NCBI GenBank assembly: GCA_902778105.1 | Contig: CACYWN010000005.1 | Coordinates: forward strand, 30,866-94,865 | Length of the DNA stretch: 64,000 bases | From: an uncultured Bacteroidia bacterium | GTDB taxonomy: Bacteria; Bacteroidota; Bacteroidia; Bacteroidales; UBA932 | Direction: 5' to 3' | Shown: in pieces, positions 1 to 8,953 of the stretch | Position numbering within the stretch: the stretch's first letter is position 1 | How the letters are laid out: each line of letters opens with the position of its first letter | Translations under genes and position numbers: made by a program | The notes under the pieces: model-generated | The model's database searches: none | What the model saw: only the letters and a program-made list of their open reading frames with translations | What the model was told of the DNA's origin: nothing

Positions 1-1144
1 TCGGGACGTGCTTGTACGCTGCCGCATGGAAAACGTATTCGGGCCGGTATTCGTCGAAGATCGCCCGCATCCGGGCCTTGTTGGTGACATTGGCGACAAT
101 CGTGGGCGCATCGATCTCCTGCCATCTCTTCTTCAATTCCAGCCGGATGTCGTGCAGGGGCGTTTCCGCGTTGTCGATGAGGATCATCTGGTAAGGGTTG
201 AACATCGCCACCTGGCGCATGATCTCGCTACCGATGGAACCGGCGGCGCCAGTGATAAGTACCCGCTTCCCCTCCAGGTGGGAGGCGATTTCCCGCATGT
301 TCAGCTTGATCGGATCCCGGCCGAGCAGGTCCTCGATCTGAACCTCCTTGACGGTCGTCCGCCGGCCGCTCTTCTGCCAGTCATCCGACACCTCGGGTGC
401 CAGGAAAATCTGGACGTTCTCCTGAAGCAGAAGGTCCGCGAAACGCGTGTCTTTCAGGCTCTCCGCCTTCGCCGGGGAAACGATGAACGCCTCCACCCGG
501 TCGCGCCGGATCCGATCGATCAGCGATTCGTCGTTGGGGTACACGTTCACGCCCATCAGCACCTTTCCGAACATGTCGGGATTGTCGGCCACGAAACCCA
601 CGATCCGGAAGCGGTTATCCGCCTCGGCGCGCAGCGACTTCGCGATGTCCACTCCCACCTGCGTTCCATATATATACGTGTTCAGCAGTTCCTTCCCGCT
701 CTGGTTGAAATGGTCGTTGAGCATCTTGATGATCATCCGAGAGGTCGCCAGGACCATGAAGCAGATGACATAGGAGATCATCAGCACGGACAGCGATGCG
801 AAGGAAGTGGTGAACAGGAACGGCCACAGGAGCGAAATCGCCCCCGCACAGAAGTAAGCCAGGGTCAACGCAACGAAGATGTGCATCACATCGACGAAGG
901 AAGACAGGCGAAGGATATTCGAATAAGTATGGAAGATCTTGAAAAACAGGATATTCAGCGTAATGACGACCAGGAAGGTCCAGCGCATCTCCGAGCCCAT
1001 CGTCGCGGCGGATGCCAGTCCGAACCGGATGATGTAGGCCAGGACAACGGAAATGACGACGATAATCAGGTCGAACAACAAAATCGTCCAGGAAGGGAGG
1101 ATCCTGGACGAGAATAACTTGCGAAAGAAACCGTATTCCTTCAT
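1..1144 (-). CDS. FlaA1/WbpM-type nucleoside-diphosphate-sugar 4,6-dehydratase/epimerase (3' end outside window)
   Basis: Membrane-bound sugar-nucleotide dehydratase of the CapD/WbpM/FlaA1 family, which usually makes a 4-keto-6-deoxy UDP-HexNAc for surface glycans. Only the first 381 codons are in the window. The protein starts MKEYGFFRKLF, has hydrophobic segments expected of the four-helix membrane domain, a CoA-binding-like region, and then the NAD-binding motif VLITGAAGSIGSE (about residue 300) followed by ETPLHDI and FHAAAYKHVP, all typical of the family. The ATG at 1144 follows a well-formed promoter. The missing C-terminus prevents checking the SMK or YxxxK catalytic triad, so dehydratase versus epimerase is undecided. 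Confidence 0.88.
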   Translation of the reverse strand, partial: MKEYGFFRKLFSSRILPSWTILLFDLIIVVISVVLAYIIRFGLASAATMGSEMRWTFLVVITLNILFFKIFHTYSNILRLSSFVDVMHIFVALTLAYFCAGAISLLWPFLFTTSFASLSVLMISYVICFMVLATSRMIIKMLNDHFNQSGKELLNTYIYGTQVGVDIAKSLRAEADNRFRIVGFVADNPDMFGKVLMGVNVYPNDESLIDRIRRDRVEAFIVSPAKAESLKDTRFADLLLQENVQIFLAPEVSDDWQKSGRRTTVKEVQIEDLLGRDPIKLNMREIASHLEGKRVLITGAAGSIGSEIMRQVAMFNPYQMILIDNAETPLHDIRLELKKRWQEIDAPTIVANVTNKARMRAIFDEYRPEYVFHAAAYKHVP

Positions 1145-1174
1145 ATCTGGTGCAGCATCTATCAATCGGGACTG

Positions 1175-1205
1175 CAAAGATAGGACATTTTCACGAATAA
1201 TCAAA
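1175..1205 (-). promoter_or_regulatory. Bacteroidetes-type promoter for the FlaA1/WbpM-like gene
   Basis: On the minus strand TTTG (1205-1202), a 19-base spacer and TATCTTTG (1182-1175) match the Bacteroides -33/-7 consensus TTTG-N19-21-TAnnTTTG exactly. The -33 box lies inside the last codons of the upstream DUF4954 gene. The predicted 5' leader is about 25 bases. Confidence 0.7.
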
Positions 1206-3180
1206 GACACAGCCGGCCTAGCAGTTCGTCCCCCAAGGCCTCCTTCACCCGGATATGCTCTAAAACTGCCTGAACGAATGAGTTCGACTCGAAATCGCCC
1301 CGGACCTGCTCGAAGTCCAGCTGTTTCACTTCCCGGGAGCCATCGGCTCCGAAGCCGGTCATCGAAGCCAGGCTGAACTCCTTTTTCGCATCCTCGTACA
1401 GCATCCGGTCCAGGCCGATGACCGCCTCCTTCCATCTCTCCACGATTTCCCGCACCTCGGAAGCCGTGATCCGCTCCAGGGGATACCCGAAGAATTCGGC
1501 ATACTTGTCATAAGCCCAGGTCCATTCAAGCCGGTAGTAATCCGCATGCATCTGCCGGAAATCCGCATCCACCGTCTCCAGATCCTTCGCCTCCCCCGAC
1601 TCGATGCGGTCCAGGAGCGCATCCACCAGGCCTTTCGGTGCAATGAGTCCACCCAGGTCGGTCCATTTTCCCTTTCCGCCTTCCCTTTCCGGCCGGAGCA
1701 TCACCCGGATTTCCTCATCCGACGCTCCCGCGGGCAGGTTTTCCAGTTTCTTGATGATGGAATTCCCCAAAAACTTGGTAATGGCCGTCCGATACAACTC
1801 GATTCCCTTCCGGAGCGAACTGTTCCTGATCTTCGCGCTATGGAAAGCGTAAACATCCGAAAGTTCACCGGAGGAATACTGCAGGTTCTGGAGCAGTTTG
1901 ATGCCTTTGAACATCTTCTGGATGGTATACGGGCTCAGCAGGTTGAAATTGATGCAGTCCAGGCGGTCCGGATCCTTGCGGGCGTCGCGCTTGGGCCACT
2001 TCTGGGCGTCGCGGATCGTGCCCACACTGCGGAGATTCACCCCTGGAACCAAATAGGTAGTATTCTGCTGCTCAATAAGATAGGAGAACGGAAGGGCGGT
2101 CGTGTCGGAATGGTTCACATGCCGGCCCATGACCAATGAGAAGGCGCCCACGCGGGAGGGCCAAAGGATGTAGGAATCGGAGGCCGTCTTGGACCCCCGC
2201 TCCAGGATGCCCTGGTGGATGGGGCCCAGTTTGTACATGTGGTTAGACTGGTTGGACCCGCTGCCTGCGTTCATGAAGGAAAAGAGGCCGGCGATCAGGA
2301 GCGTAGACTTGTGATGGGTCACGGTGAAAGGCCCCGCAAAGATGGCGCAAGCCTCCCCGTTCTCTCCCTGGCAGTTGGAGAAAAAAAGGGAATCCGATGC
2401 GCTGTAGCCATGGCCGAAATGACATGCCTGACCGATAAAACAGCGCGTAAGTGTCGTATTGTCCGTAATATGCGAGCCGCTCGAAATGATGAAATCGTCA
2501 GCGATCACCCCATGGCTGATGGTCACAGGGGCGGCCTCGTTACTGTTCACGCTGCCGTTGCGGAGCCGGTTCACGCCGCTGAGGACCGCATAGTCTCCCA
2601 CCCGTACCCCACTGAGGAAACGGGTATTCCGTATGGTGACATGGCTGCCGATGGAACCGACGGAAGACTCCTGCTTCGAGGCATAGTCGTCCACCATCGC
2701 ATCCAGGGCTTTCACCAGTTCCGGCCGGTGGCGGTACATCGCCATCACATAGGCTATCTGGGCGCTCAGCCTGTCGTAGATCTTCACCTCCCGGCCGCCC
2801 GTCTCGTTCATCACGGACACCACCACCCCGTTGCCGAACCGGCACGGACCGTCGGTCAGCACCAGGTCCACATTCTCCAGGACGGTATCGTGGCCGATGG
2901 AGTAATTGGCGATATAATTGGACACATTCTCAATCAAGCAGTCATCCCCTACCGTCACATTGTGGAGCGTCGCGTCGCGAATCCCGGCGTGCTTCCTGAG
3001 CCCGCCGGGAAACTCGAATACCCGGTCAAACCGGCCGAAACGCACCGTCCCGGAAAACCGCACCCGGCAGATGTGGTCCACCTCCGGCGCGTCCGTAAAC
3101 ACCGTTCCCCAATCGTCCGCCTCGCAGCCAGCAGCCACGAGCCGCTCAATCTCCTTCTGCGTAAGATTTCTGTAAGCCAT
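1201..3180 (-). CDS. DUF4954 family left-handed beta-helix protein
   Basis: A 659-residue protein that I recognise as the DUF4954 family of Bacteroidetes, whose biochemical role is not established. The N-terminal 350 residues contain hexapeptide-like turns (for example VGDDCLIENV, IGHDTVLENV, VRVGDYAVLSGV) typical of a left-handed beta-helix as in nucleotidyltransferases and acyltransferases. The C-terminal third is helical and ends in a segment possibly matching DUF6819. No signal peptide is visible, so it is probably cytoplasmic. The start at 3180 is one base downstream of the ABC transporter stop, so it is co-transcribed with the exporter. The beta-helix suggests binding of a sugar nucleotide or phosphosugar, but that is inference. 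Confidence 0.82.
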   Translation of the reverse strand: MAYRNLTQKEIERLVAAGCEADDWGTVFTDAPEVDHICRVRFSGTVRFGRFDRVFEFPGGLRKHAGIRDATLHNVTVGDDCLIENVSNYIANYSIGHDTVLENVDLVLTDGPCRFGNGVVVSVMNETGGREVKIYDRLSAQIAYVMAMYRHRPELVKALDAMVDDYASKQESSVGSIGSHVTIRNTRFLSGVRVGDYAVLSGVNRLRNGSVNSNEAAPVTISHGVIADDFIISSGSHITDNTTLTRCFIGQACHFGHGYSASDSLFFSNCQGENGEACAIFAGPFTVTHHKSTLLIAGLFSFMNAGSGSNQSNHMYKLGPIHQGILERGSKTASDSYILWPSRVGAFSLVMGRHVNHSDTTALPFSYLIEQQNTTYLVPGVNLRSVGTIRDAQKWPKRDARKDPDRLDCINFNLLSPYTIQKMFKGIKLLQNLQYSSGELSDVYAFHSAKIRNSSLRKGIELYRTAITKFLGNSIIKKLENLPAGASDEEIRVMLRPEREGGKGKWTDLGGLIAPKGLVDALLDRIESGEAKDLETVDADFRQMHADYYRLEWTWAYDKYAEFFGYPLERITASEVREIVERWKEAVIGLDRMLYEDAKKEFSLASMTGFGADGSREVKQLDFEQVRGDFESNSFVQAVLEHIRVKEALGDELLGRLCL

Positions 3181-3181
3181 T

Positions 3182-5065
3182 CTATGTTATCTGATTACCG
3201 GTATACAATTCATAATACTTGCCCTTCTGCTCCAGGAGTTCGAAGTGCTTGCCGCGCTCGATGATGCGACCGTGGTCCATGACGGCGATGTAATCGGCAT
3301 TCTGGACCGTGGAAAGCCGATGGGCAATCACGAAGGTCGTGCGCCCCTTCATCAGGGAATCCATCCCCTGCTGGATGAGCCGCTCCGTACGCGTATCGAT
3401 GGAGGACGTCGCCTCATCCAGGATGAGTACCGGCGGGTCGGCCACGGCAGCGCGGGCAATGGCGAGGAGTTGCCGCTCACCCTGCGAGAGGTTGCCGCCG
3501 TCGGCATCCAGCACCGTGTCGTACCCGTTGGGAAGGCGGCGGATAAACGCGTCGGCATGCACCAATCGTGCGGAGTCGCGGCACTCCTCGTCCGTGGCGT
3601 CCAGGCGGCCATACCGGATGTTGTCCAGCACCGAGCCGCTGAAGAGTTTCGTTTCCTGCAGGACAATGCCGAGGGAACGGCGCAAATCTGCCTTTTTGAT
3701 ACCCGCCACACTGAATCCGTCGTATGTGATGGTCCCGTCCTGGATCTCGTAGAACCGGTTGATCAGGTTCGTGATGGTCGTCTTTCCCGCTCCGGTTCCG
3801 CCGACGAAGGCGATCTTCTGACCCGGATAAGCCGTTAAGGTTATGTCGTAAAGCACCTGTTTTTCAGGCACATAACTGAAGTCGACCTCCTTCAGTTCCA
3901 CCAGACCTTCCAGCTTCCGCTGCGCCCCGCTCTCCTCCTTCCAGGCCCAACTGTCCTTCCCTTCTTTCTTCAGCGTCACCGTTCCCTCATCCACCTCGGA
4001 CGTCTCGTCCAGGACGGCATACACGCGGTCGCTGCCTGCGGTCGCCATCACGATGGAATTGATTTCGTTGGAGATCTGCGTGACCGGACGCGTGAAATTG
4101 CGCTGGAGGGTCAGGAAGGACACCAGCGTACCCAGCGTAAGCGTTGCGAAAGGAACATGTCCGAGGGCGATCAAAGAGCCGACGATGGCCAGCAGTACGT
4201 ACATGAAGTTGCCGATATTGGAGTTGATCGGCATGATGATGTTGCCGATCTTGTTGGCATTGTACACGCTGGCGCGGAGCTTCTCATTCAGTTCCCCGAA
4301 CTGCTCCAGGGCCTTCTCCTCGTGGCAGTACACCTTCACGACCTTCTGGCCGGAAACCATTTCCTCGATGAATCCGTTGACTTTGCCCAGGTTCTGCTGC
4401 CTTTCCACGAAATACTTTTTCGACAGCTTTCCCAGAGCGGTCGTGACCTTGTACATCAGGAAGGCCATCAAAACGGAGACGACCGTGAGCGGAACACTCA
4501 GCACGAGCATGCTCACAAAGGTCGCCAGGATGGTCACCACCGACCGGAACAGGCTGGGGATGCTGTTTCCGATCACCTGCCGCAGCGTGTCCACATCATT
4601 GGTATACACCGACATGATGTCGCCGTGCGAATGGTTGTCGAAGTACTTGAGCGGCAGCGTCTCCATATGGGAGAACAGGTCCTTGCGGATGCTCAGCATC
4701 GTCCCCTGCCCCACATGGATCATGATGAGCGACTGCACATAGCCGGCGATGATGCCCACGAGGATGATGGCGCCCAGTTTCACGAGCGCCACGGCCAGGG
4801 GCGCGTAGTCCGGCGCCGCAGCGGCCGTCATCGGCGTAATGTAGTCGTCGATGAGGCTGCGCGTGAACAGCGACGACGCGAGAGAGGTCAGCGAAGACAC
4901 CACGATGCACAGGAGCACCACGATGAAATTGACCTTGTAGTTCCTGAAGATATAACGGAACAGCCGGAAGACTGTCGAGTCCTTCTTGATATCCCTGAGG
5001 GAGGCGCCCATCCGCGGTCCGCGGTCCCCGCCTCCGCCGCGCATGTTTCCAAATCCAGGTGGCAT
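3182..5065 (-). CDS. ABC exporter half-transporter, catalytic subunit of a heteromeric pair
   Basis: A 627-residue fused membrane/ATPase subunit of the MdlB/MsbA type. A Gly/Arg-rich N-terminus precedes six membrane helices (about residues 45-330). The ATPase domain has Walker A GGTGAGKTT, signature LSQGERQ and Walker B LILDEATSS with the catalytic Glu. The signature deviates from LSGGQ while the Walker B is intact, the pattern of the catalytic subunit in heterodimeric exporters such as TM287/288. It starts 3 bases after its partner gene stops, so the two are very likely one transporter. The substrate is unknown; lipid, drug or peptide export are all possible. Confidence 0.93.
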   Translation of the reverse strand: MPPGFGNMRGGGGDRGPRMGASLRDIKKDSTVFRLFRYIFRNYKVNFIVVLLCIVVSSLTSLASSLFTRSLIDDYITPMTAAAAPDYAPLAVALVKLGAIILVGIIAGYVQSLIMIHVGQGTMLSIRKDLFSHMETLPLKYFDNHSHGDIMSVYTNDVDTLRQVIGNSIPSLFRSVVTILATFVSMLVLSVPLTVVSVLMAFLMYKVTTALGKLSKKYFVERQQNLGKVNGFIEEMVSGQKVVKVYCHEEKALEQFGELNEKLRASVYNANKIGNIIMPINSNIGNFMYVLLAIVGSLIALGHVPFATLTLGTLVSFLTLQRNFTRPVTQISNEINSIVMATAGSDRVYAVLDETSEVDEGTVTLKKEGKDSWAWKEESGAQRKLEGLVELKEVDFSYVPEKQVLYDITLTAYPGQKIAFVGGTGAGKTTITNLINRFYEIQDGTITYDGFSVAGIKKADLRRSLGIVLQETKLFSGSVLDNIRYGRLDATDEECRDSARLVHADAFIRRLPNGYDTVLDADGGNLSQGERQLLAIARAAVADPPVLILDEATSSIDTRTERLIQQGMDSLMKGRTTFVIAHRLSTVQNADYIAVMDHGRIIERGKHFELLEQKGKYYELYTGNQIT

Positions 5066-5068
5066 AGG

Positions 5069-6814
5069 CTATTGCGTAGGTTGGTCGAAATCGCCCGAGC
5101 CGCCGCTCGTCTGCATTTCGTAGATTTCCTGATAGATCTTGTTGGTCCTGAGGAGGTTCTCGTGGGTATCGAACCCGTCGACCCGGCCGTTTTCCATCAC
5201 GACGATGCGGTCGGCCTCCTGGATGGAGAGAATGCGCTGGGAGATAATCAGCTTCGTCGTACCCGGGATGCGGGCGTTGAATGTGGAGCGGATGGCGGCG
5301 TCCGTCGCCGTATCCACCGCGCTCGTGGAATCGTCCAGCACAAGCACCTTCGGATGCTTCAGCAGCGCACGTGCGATGCACAGGCGCTGCCGCTGGCCGC
5401 CGGAAACGTTGGTACCGCCCTGGTCGATGACCGTATCGTACTTGTCCGGGAAGCCCTCTATGAACTCATCGGCACAAGCCTGCCGGCAGGCCTCCTGGCA
5501 CTCCTCCAGCGTCGCGTCCTCCTTGCCCCAGCGGAGATTGTCGAGGATGGTCCCGGAGAAGAGCGTACTCTTCTGGAGCACCATCGCAACCTCATTCCGG
5601 AGCGTCTTCATGTCGTATTTCCGCACGTCGATGCCACCTACTTCCACGGACCCCTCGCTGACATCGTACAGGCGCGCCACCAGGTTCGCCAAAGAGGACT
5701 TGCCGCTGCCGGTACCGCCGATGATGCCGATGGTTTCTCCTGCGTTGATATGGAGATCGATGTCCTCGAGCGCATAGTCTCCGCCCCGCTTGTAAGAGAA
5801 GAAAACGTGGTTGAAATCGATGCGCCCGTCAGGAACCGTCGTGATGGGTTCCTCCGGATTGTCCATGTCCGGCTCTTCGTCAATCACCTCGGCGATACGC
5901 GCCGCACTGGCCGCACTCTGCGTAAGCTGGACGAAAATCATCGACAGCATCATCAGCGAAGTCAGTACCGTCATGATATAGCTGAAGAGCGAAGTGAGCT
6001 GACCGGTTGTAAGACTCCCTTCCACAATGAAATGCGCACCCCACCAGCTCAAGGCGATGATGCACGCGTTCACGATCAGGTTCATCACCGGTCCGTTCAG
6101 CGCCATCAGCGTTTCCGCCTTGACGTTCAGGGTGAACAGACCCACCGCCGCCCGGTCGAACTTCCCCATCTCATGGTCCTCCCGCACGAAAGCCTTCACC
6201 ACCCGGATGGCATCCACATTCTCCTGCACGACACCGTTCAGGGCATCCACCTGCAGCAGAATCTTTTTGAACAGCTTCGCCGCCCGCGTAATCAGGACAG
6301 CCAGGAACGCACTGAGGATGACCATCGCCACCAGGAAGATGATACTCAGCTTCTTATGGATCAGGAAACACATCGCCAGCGCCGACACCATATTCAGCGG
6401 AGCACGGAACGAGGTGCGCAGCAGCATCTGGAACGCATTCTGGATGCTGGAAACATCCGTCGTCATCCGCGTCACCAACCCTGCCGTCGAAAACTTGTCG
6501 ATGTCGGAGAACGAAAAACGCTGAATGTTGGTATACATCGCCTCACGCAGGTTCGCCGCCAGCCCGGTGCTGCTATACGCCGCGAACCGCCCGGCGAGGA
6601 TACCGAACAGAAGGCTCAGGCACGCAATCCCCACCATCATCGCCCCATACCTGTATACCGCCGGCAAACTCCCCGCCGAAATTCCCTTGTCGATGATGGA
6701 CGCCGTCACATACGGAATCAGCACCCCCATGATCACCTCCAAGGTCGTCCACACCGGCGTCAGCAGCGCCGCTGTCTTATACTGCCTGACTTGCTTGAGT
6801 ATCGTCTTGAACAT
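5069..6814 (-). CDS. ABC exporter half-transporter, degenerate-site subunit
   Basis: A 581-residue ABC half-transporter of the MdlA type: six membrane helices in residues 15-300, then an ATPase domain with Walker A GGTGSGKSS, signature VSGGQRQ and Walker B LVLDDSTSAVD. Asp replaces the catalytic Glu after Walker B, which in heterodimeric exporters marks the non-hydrolysing site. The signature here is canonical and would complete the active site of the neighbouring subunit. The start at 6814 is supported by a TAnnTTTG element ending 5 bases before the ATG. It is the first gene of a unit with the downstream exporter subunit and DUF4954 gene. Confidence 0.93.
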   Translation of the reverse strand: MFKTILKQVRQYKTAALLTPVWTTLEVIMGVLIPYVTASIIDKGISAGSLPAVYRYGAMMVGIACLSLLFGILAGRFAAYSSTGLAANLREAMYTNIQRFSFSDIDKFSTAGLVTRMTTDVSSIQNAFQMLLRTSFRAPLNMVSALAMCFLIHKKLSIIFLVAMVILSAFLAVLITRAAKLFKKILLQVDALNGVVQENVDAIRVVKAFVREDHEMGKFDRAAVGLFTLNVKAETLMALNGPVMNLIVNACIIALSWWGAHFIVEGSLTTGQLTSLFSYIMTVLTSLMMLSMIFVQLTQSAASAARIAEVIDEEPDMDNPEEPITTVPDGRIDFNHVFFSYKRGGDYALEDIDLHINAGETIGIIGGTGSGKSSLANLVARLYDVSEGSVEVGGIDVRKYDMKTLRNEVAMVLQKSTLFSGTILDNLRWGKEDATLEECQEACRQACADEFIEGFPDKYDTVIDQGGTNVSGGQRQRLCIARALLKHPKVLVLDDSTSAVDTATDAAIRSTFNARIPGTTKLIISQRILSIQEADRIVVMENGRVDGFDTHENLLRTNKIYQEIYEMQTSGGSGDFDQPTQ

Positions 6815-6819
6815 GAGTG

Positions 6820-6827
6820 CAAAGATA
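6820..6827 (-). promoter_or_regulatory. -7 promoter element (TATCTTTG) of the ABC exporter operon
   Basis: TATCTTTG on the minus strand fits TAnnTTTG and ends 5 bases before the ATG at 6814, implying a leaderless or nearly leaderless message. I found no matching TTTG at the usual distance upstream. Confidence 0.5.
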
Positions 6828-6838
6828 GCAAAAAAATG

Positions 6839-7783
6839 CTACCGCTCAGCACGCATGGGGTTGTTCAGGAAGTCGGTGTAAGCGAGGCGGATACCGTCCT
6901 CGAGTTCGGTGTGGTAAGTCCAGCCGAGGGAGGTGGCTTTGGAGACGTCGAGGAGTTTGCGCGGGGTGCCGTTGGGGCGGGTAGTGTCCCATTCGATGCG
7001 GCCTTCATAGCCGACCACCCGGGCGACAAGCTCTGTCAATTCCTTGATACTCAACTCCTTTCCAGTCCCGGCATTCACCGTTTCATTCCCACTGTAGTTA
7101 TTCATCAGGAACACGCACAGGTTCGCGAGGTCGTCGACATAGAGGAACTCGCGCAAGGGAGAACCGTCCCCCCAGCAGGTGACGGACTCCAGCCCGGCCA
7201 CTTTCGCTTCGTGGAAGCGGCGGATCAAGGCAGGCAGCACATGGGAATGCTCCGGATGGTAATTGTCATTGGGCCCGTACAGGTTCGTAGGCATCACGGA
7301 AATGTAATCCGTACCATACTGCCTATTCAAAAACTCGCAGTACTTCAGCCCCGAAATCTTCGCCAATGCATACGCCTCGTTCGTCTTCTCCAGCGCACCC
7401 GTCAGGAGGCAGTCCTCCTTCATCGGCTGGGGAGCCAGACGCGGGTAAATACAGGACGATCCCAGGAACTCGAGCTTCCGGCAGCCATTCTTCCAAGCCG
7501 CATGTATCACGTTCATTTCCAAGATCATATTCTCGTACATGAAGTCCGCGAGGGCGCTCTGGTTGGCGACGATGCCGCCCACCTTGGCCGCTGCAAGGAA
7601 CACGTACTCCGGCTTCTCGGCGGCGAAAAACGCCTCCACATCGACCTGTCGGGTCAAATCCAATTCCTTGTGCGTGCGCAGGACCAGGTTCGTGTACCCC
7701 TGGCGCTGCAGTTCACGCACGATGGCCGAGCCCACCATCCCCCGGTGGCCCGCCACATAAATCTTAGCGTTCAAATCCATCAT
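6839..7783 (-). CDS. fcl: GDP-L-fucose synthase
   Basis: Converts GDP-4-keto-6-deoxy-D-mannose to GDP-L-fucose by epimerisation and NADPH reduction in the cytoplasm. The 314-residue SDR protein has the Fcl N-terminus ([15 protein letters not shown]), the SSCIYP motif around residue 109, [11 protein letters not shown] with the catalytic Tyr/Lys, and [20 protein letters not shown], diagnostic of the family. Length matches the usual 310-320. The start ATGATG overlaps the previous stop by 4 bases. Together with the nearby gmd it completes de novo GDP-fucose synthesis. Confidence 0.96.
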   Translation of the reverse strand: MMDLNAKIYVAGHRGMVGSAIVRELQRQGYTNLVLRTHKELDLTRQVDVEAFFAAEKPEYVFLAAAKVGGIVANQSALADFMYENMILEMNVIHAAWKNGCRKLEFLGSSCIYPRLAPQPMKEDCLLTGALEKTNEAYALAKISGLKYCEFLNRQYGTDYISVMPTNLYGPNDNYHPEHSHVLPALIRRFHEAKVAGLESVTCWGDGSPLREFLYVDDLANLCVFLMNNYSGNETVNAGTGKELSIKELTELVARVVGYEGRIEWDTTRPNGTPRKLLDVSKATSLGWTYHTELEDGIRLAYTDFLNNPMRAER

Positions 7784-8943
7784 AATGCTCCTCTCCTTCT
7801 GATATGCAGTTCAATAGCCCCTTCCGGGAAATGCGCCCGGTCGGCGCAGACAAGGGCGAGATAGCCCCCGCCCCCGGCGCCCGGCATCTTCCACGCCAGG
7901 ACACCGTCCATCGAACCATACTTGTCAATATACTCAGGCACCCCCGGCTGGATCATCGCCGGGAACATGGCGACCTGGGCCTCGAACGAGGCCTTGTACG
8001 CCGCCGCAAACCCGGCCAGATCACGGGCCAGAATCGCATTCCAGCACGCCTCGGCCGCAGCCGCCAACGCCTCGACCTTCGGCTTCGTGATATCCTTCCC
8101 CTCCACCACTGAGCAGCCCGGCCGGCGCGGGAACATCGGAATCATGCACAGGTGATCCTCCAGCCAGCACAATACCGCCTCGTCGTGGCAGGACTCAATC
8201 TTTTCCGGCCAAAAACGTCCTCTGTACCAATGCCTTACAAGCCCAGGCATGCAAATGCCGATGGAATCCTGCGCCCCGGAAATGATCCCGTCGGACCGCT
8301 CCGGATCATTCTCGAAGCAGAAAACCAGCTTCGCCAGTGTCTCCGGATCCATGTTCGGCAGCTGGAAAGGCCAGATCTTCCGGATCATGTTCCGGGTCGA
8401 TGTGGACAGCCCGCACCGCTCCCGCACCTCGAAAGTCGGCTCCAGGGAAATGGTCAAGGCCCATCCCGGCGCAAAGCAAGACACATACGGCTGGTCAATC
8501 CAGGTGCCCGCGAGATCCAACCGCGTCGGAATCTGGCAGGGCGTCTGCTTCAGCGCCGTGCTGGAGCGGGCTTCCAGCCCCTCCTGCGGCGTGCGCTGCA
8601 GCACAACATACCTGATTCCTCGCTCCTCGCACAGCCGACGCTTCTCCTCGCTGCACCCATCCTCGTTCACGACGAAGATATCCGGCTTCACGATATCCAG
8701 CGTCGGCACAAAGTCCATCACACCGTCCCCCGCATTGATGAACGCATCCTTCACATACCGGATCGCCTTCACCATGAACAACCGCTCGTTCTCGCTGTAA
8801 ATGGTCTTGTGATGCTTATAATGCAGGATCGTCTCGTCCGAGCCAATCCCGACATACAAGTCCCCGAACTGCGCCGCCTGCCGGAAAAACTCCACGTGCC
8901 CGCTGTGCAGCAGGTCGTAACAACCTGATACGAAAACTTTCAT
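7780..8943 (-). CDS. Nucleotidyltransferase-GHMP kinase-like fusion protein
   Basis: About 387 residues in two domains. Residues 1-130 are a cytidylyltransferase-like fold with [14 protein letters not shown] (HxGH-type motif) and a C-terminal ARSSTALK resembling the RT.G.SST motif of GCT/HldE-type enzymes. Residues 136-387 resemble the fucokinase/HddA branch of GHMP kinases: [10 protein letters not shown] is motif 1 and MPGAGGGGY motif 3. The usual phosphate loop (PxxxGLGSSSA) is not present; the corresponding stretch reads [14 protein letters not shown]. The ATG at 8943 is preferred over the TTG at 8949. Lying between gmd and fcl it probably acts on fucose, heptose or a related sugar; the substrate is unknown. 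Confidence 0.75.
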   Translation of the reverse strand: MKVFVSGCYDLLHSGHVEFFRQAAQFGDLYVGIGSDETILHYKHHKTIYSENERLFMVKAIRYVKDAFINAGDGVMDFVPTLDIVKPDIFVVNEDGCSEEKRRLCEERGIRYVVLQRTPQEGLEARSSTALKQTPCQIPTRLDLAGTWIDQPYVSCFAPGWALTISLEPTFEVRERCGLSTSTRNMIRKIWPFQLPNMDPETLAKLVFCFENDPERSDGIISGAQDSIGICMPGLVRHWYRGRFWPEKIESCHDEAVLCWLEDHLCMIPMFPRRPGCSVVEGKDITKPKVEALAAAAEACWNAILARDLAGFAAAYKASFEAQVAMFPAMIQPGVPEYIDKYGSMDGVLAWKMPGAGGGGYLALVCADRAHFPEGAIELHIRRRGAL

Positions 8944-8953
8944 AATCAATGAT

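Noticed and set aside
4157-7864. A 1235-codon open frame on the plus strand across the ABC exporter and fcl genes
   Set aside because: It is antisense to three well-recognised genes; the translation is rich in His, Arg, Gln and Asp with no domain, as expected from the complement of GC-biased codons.
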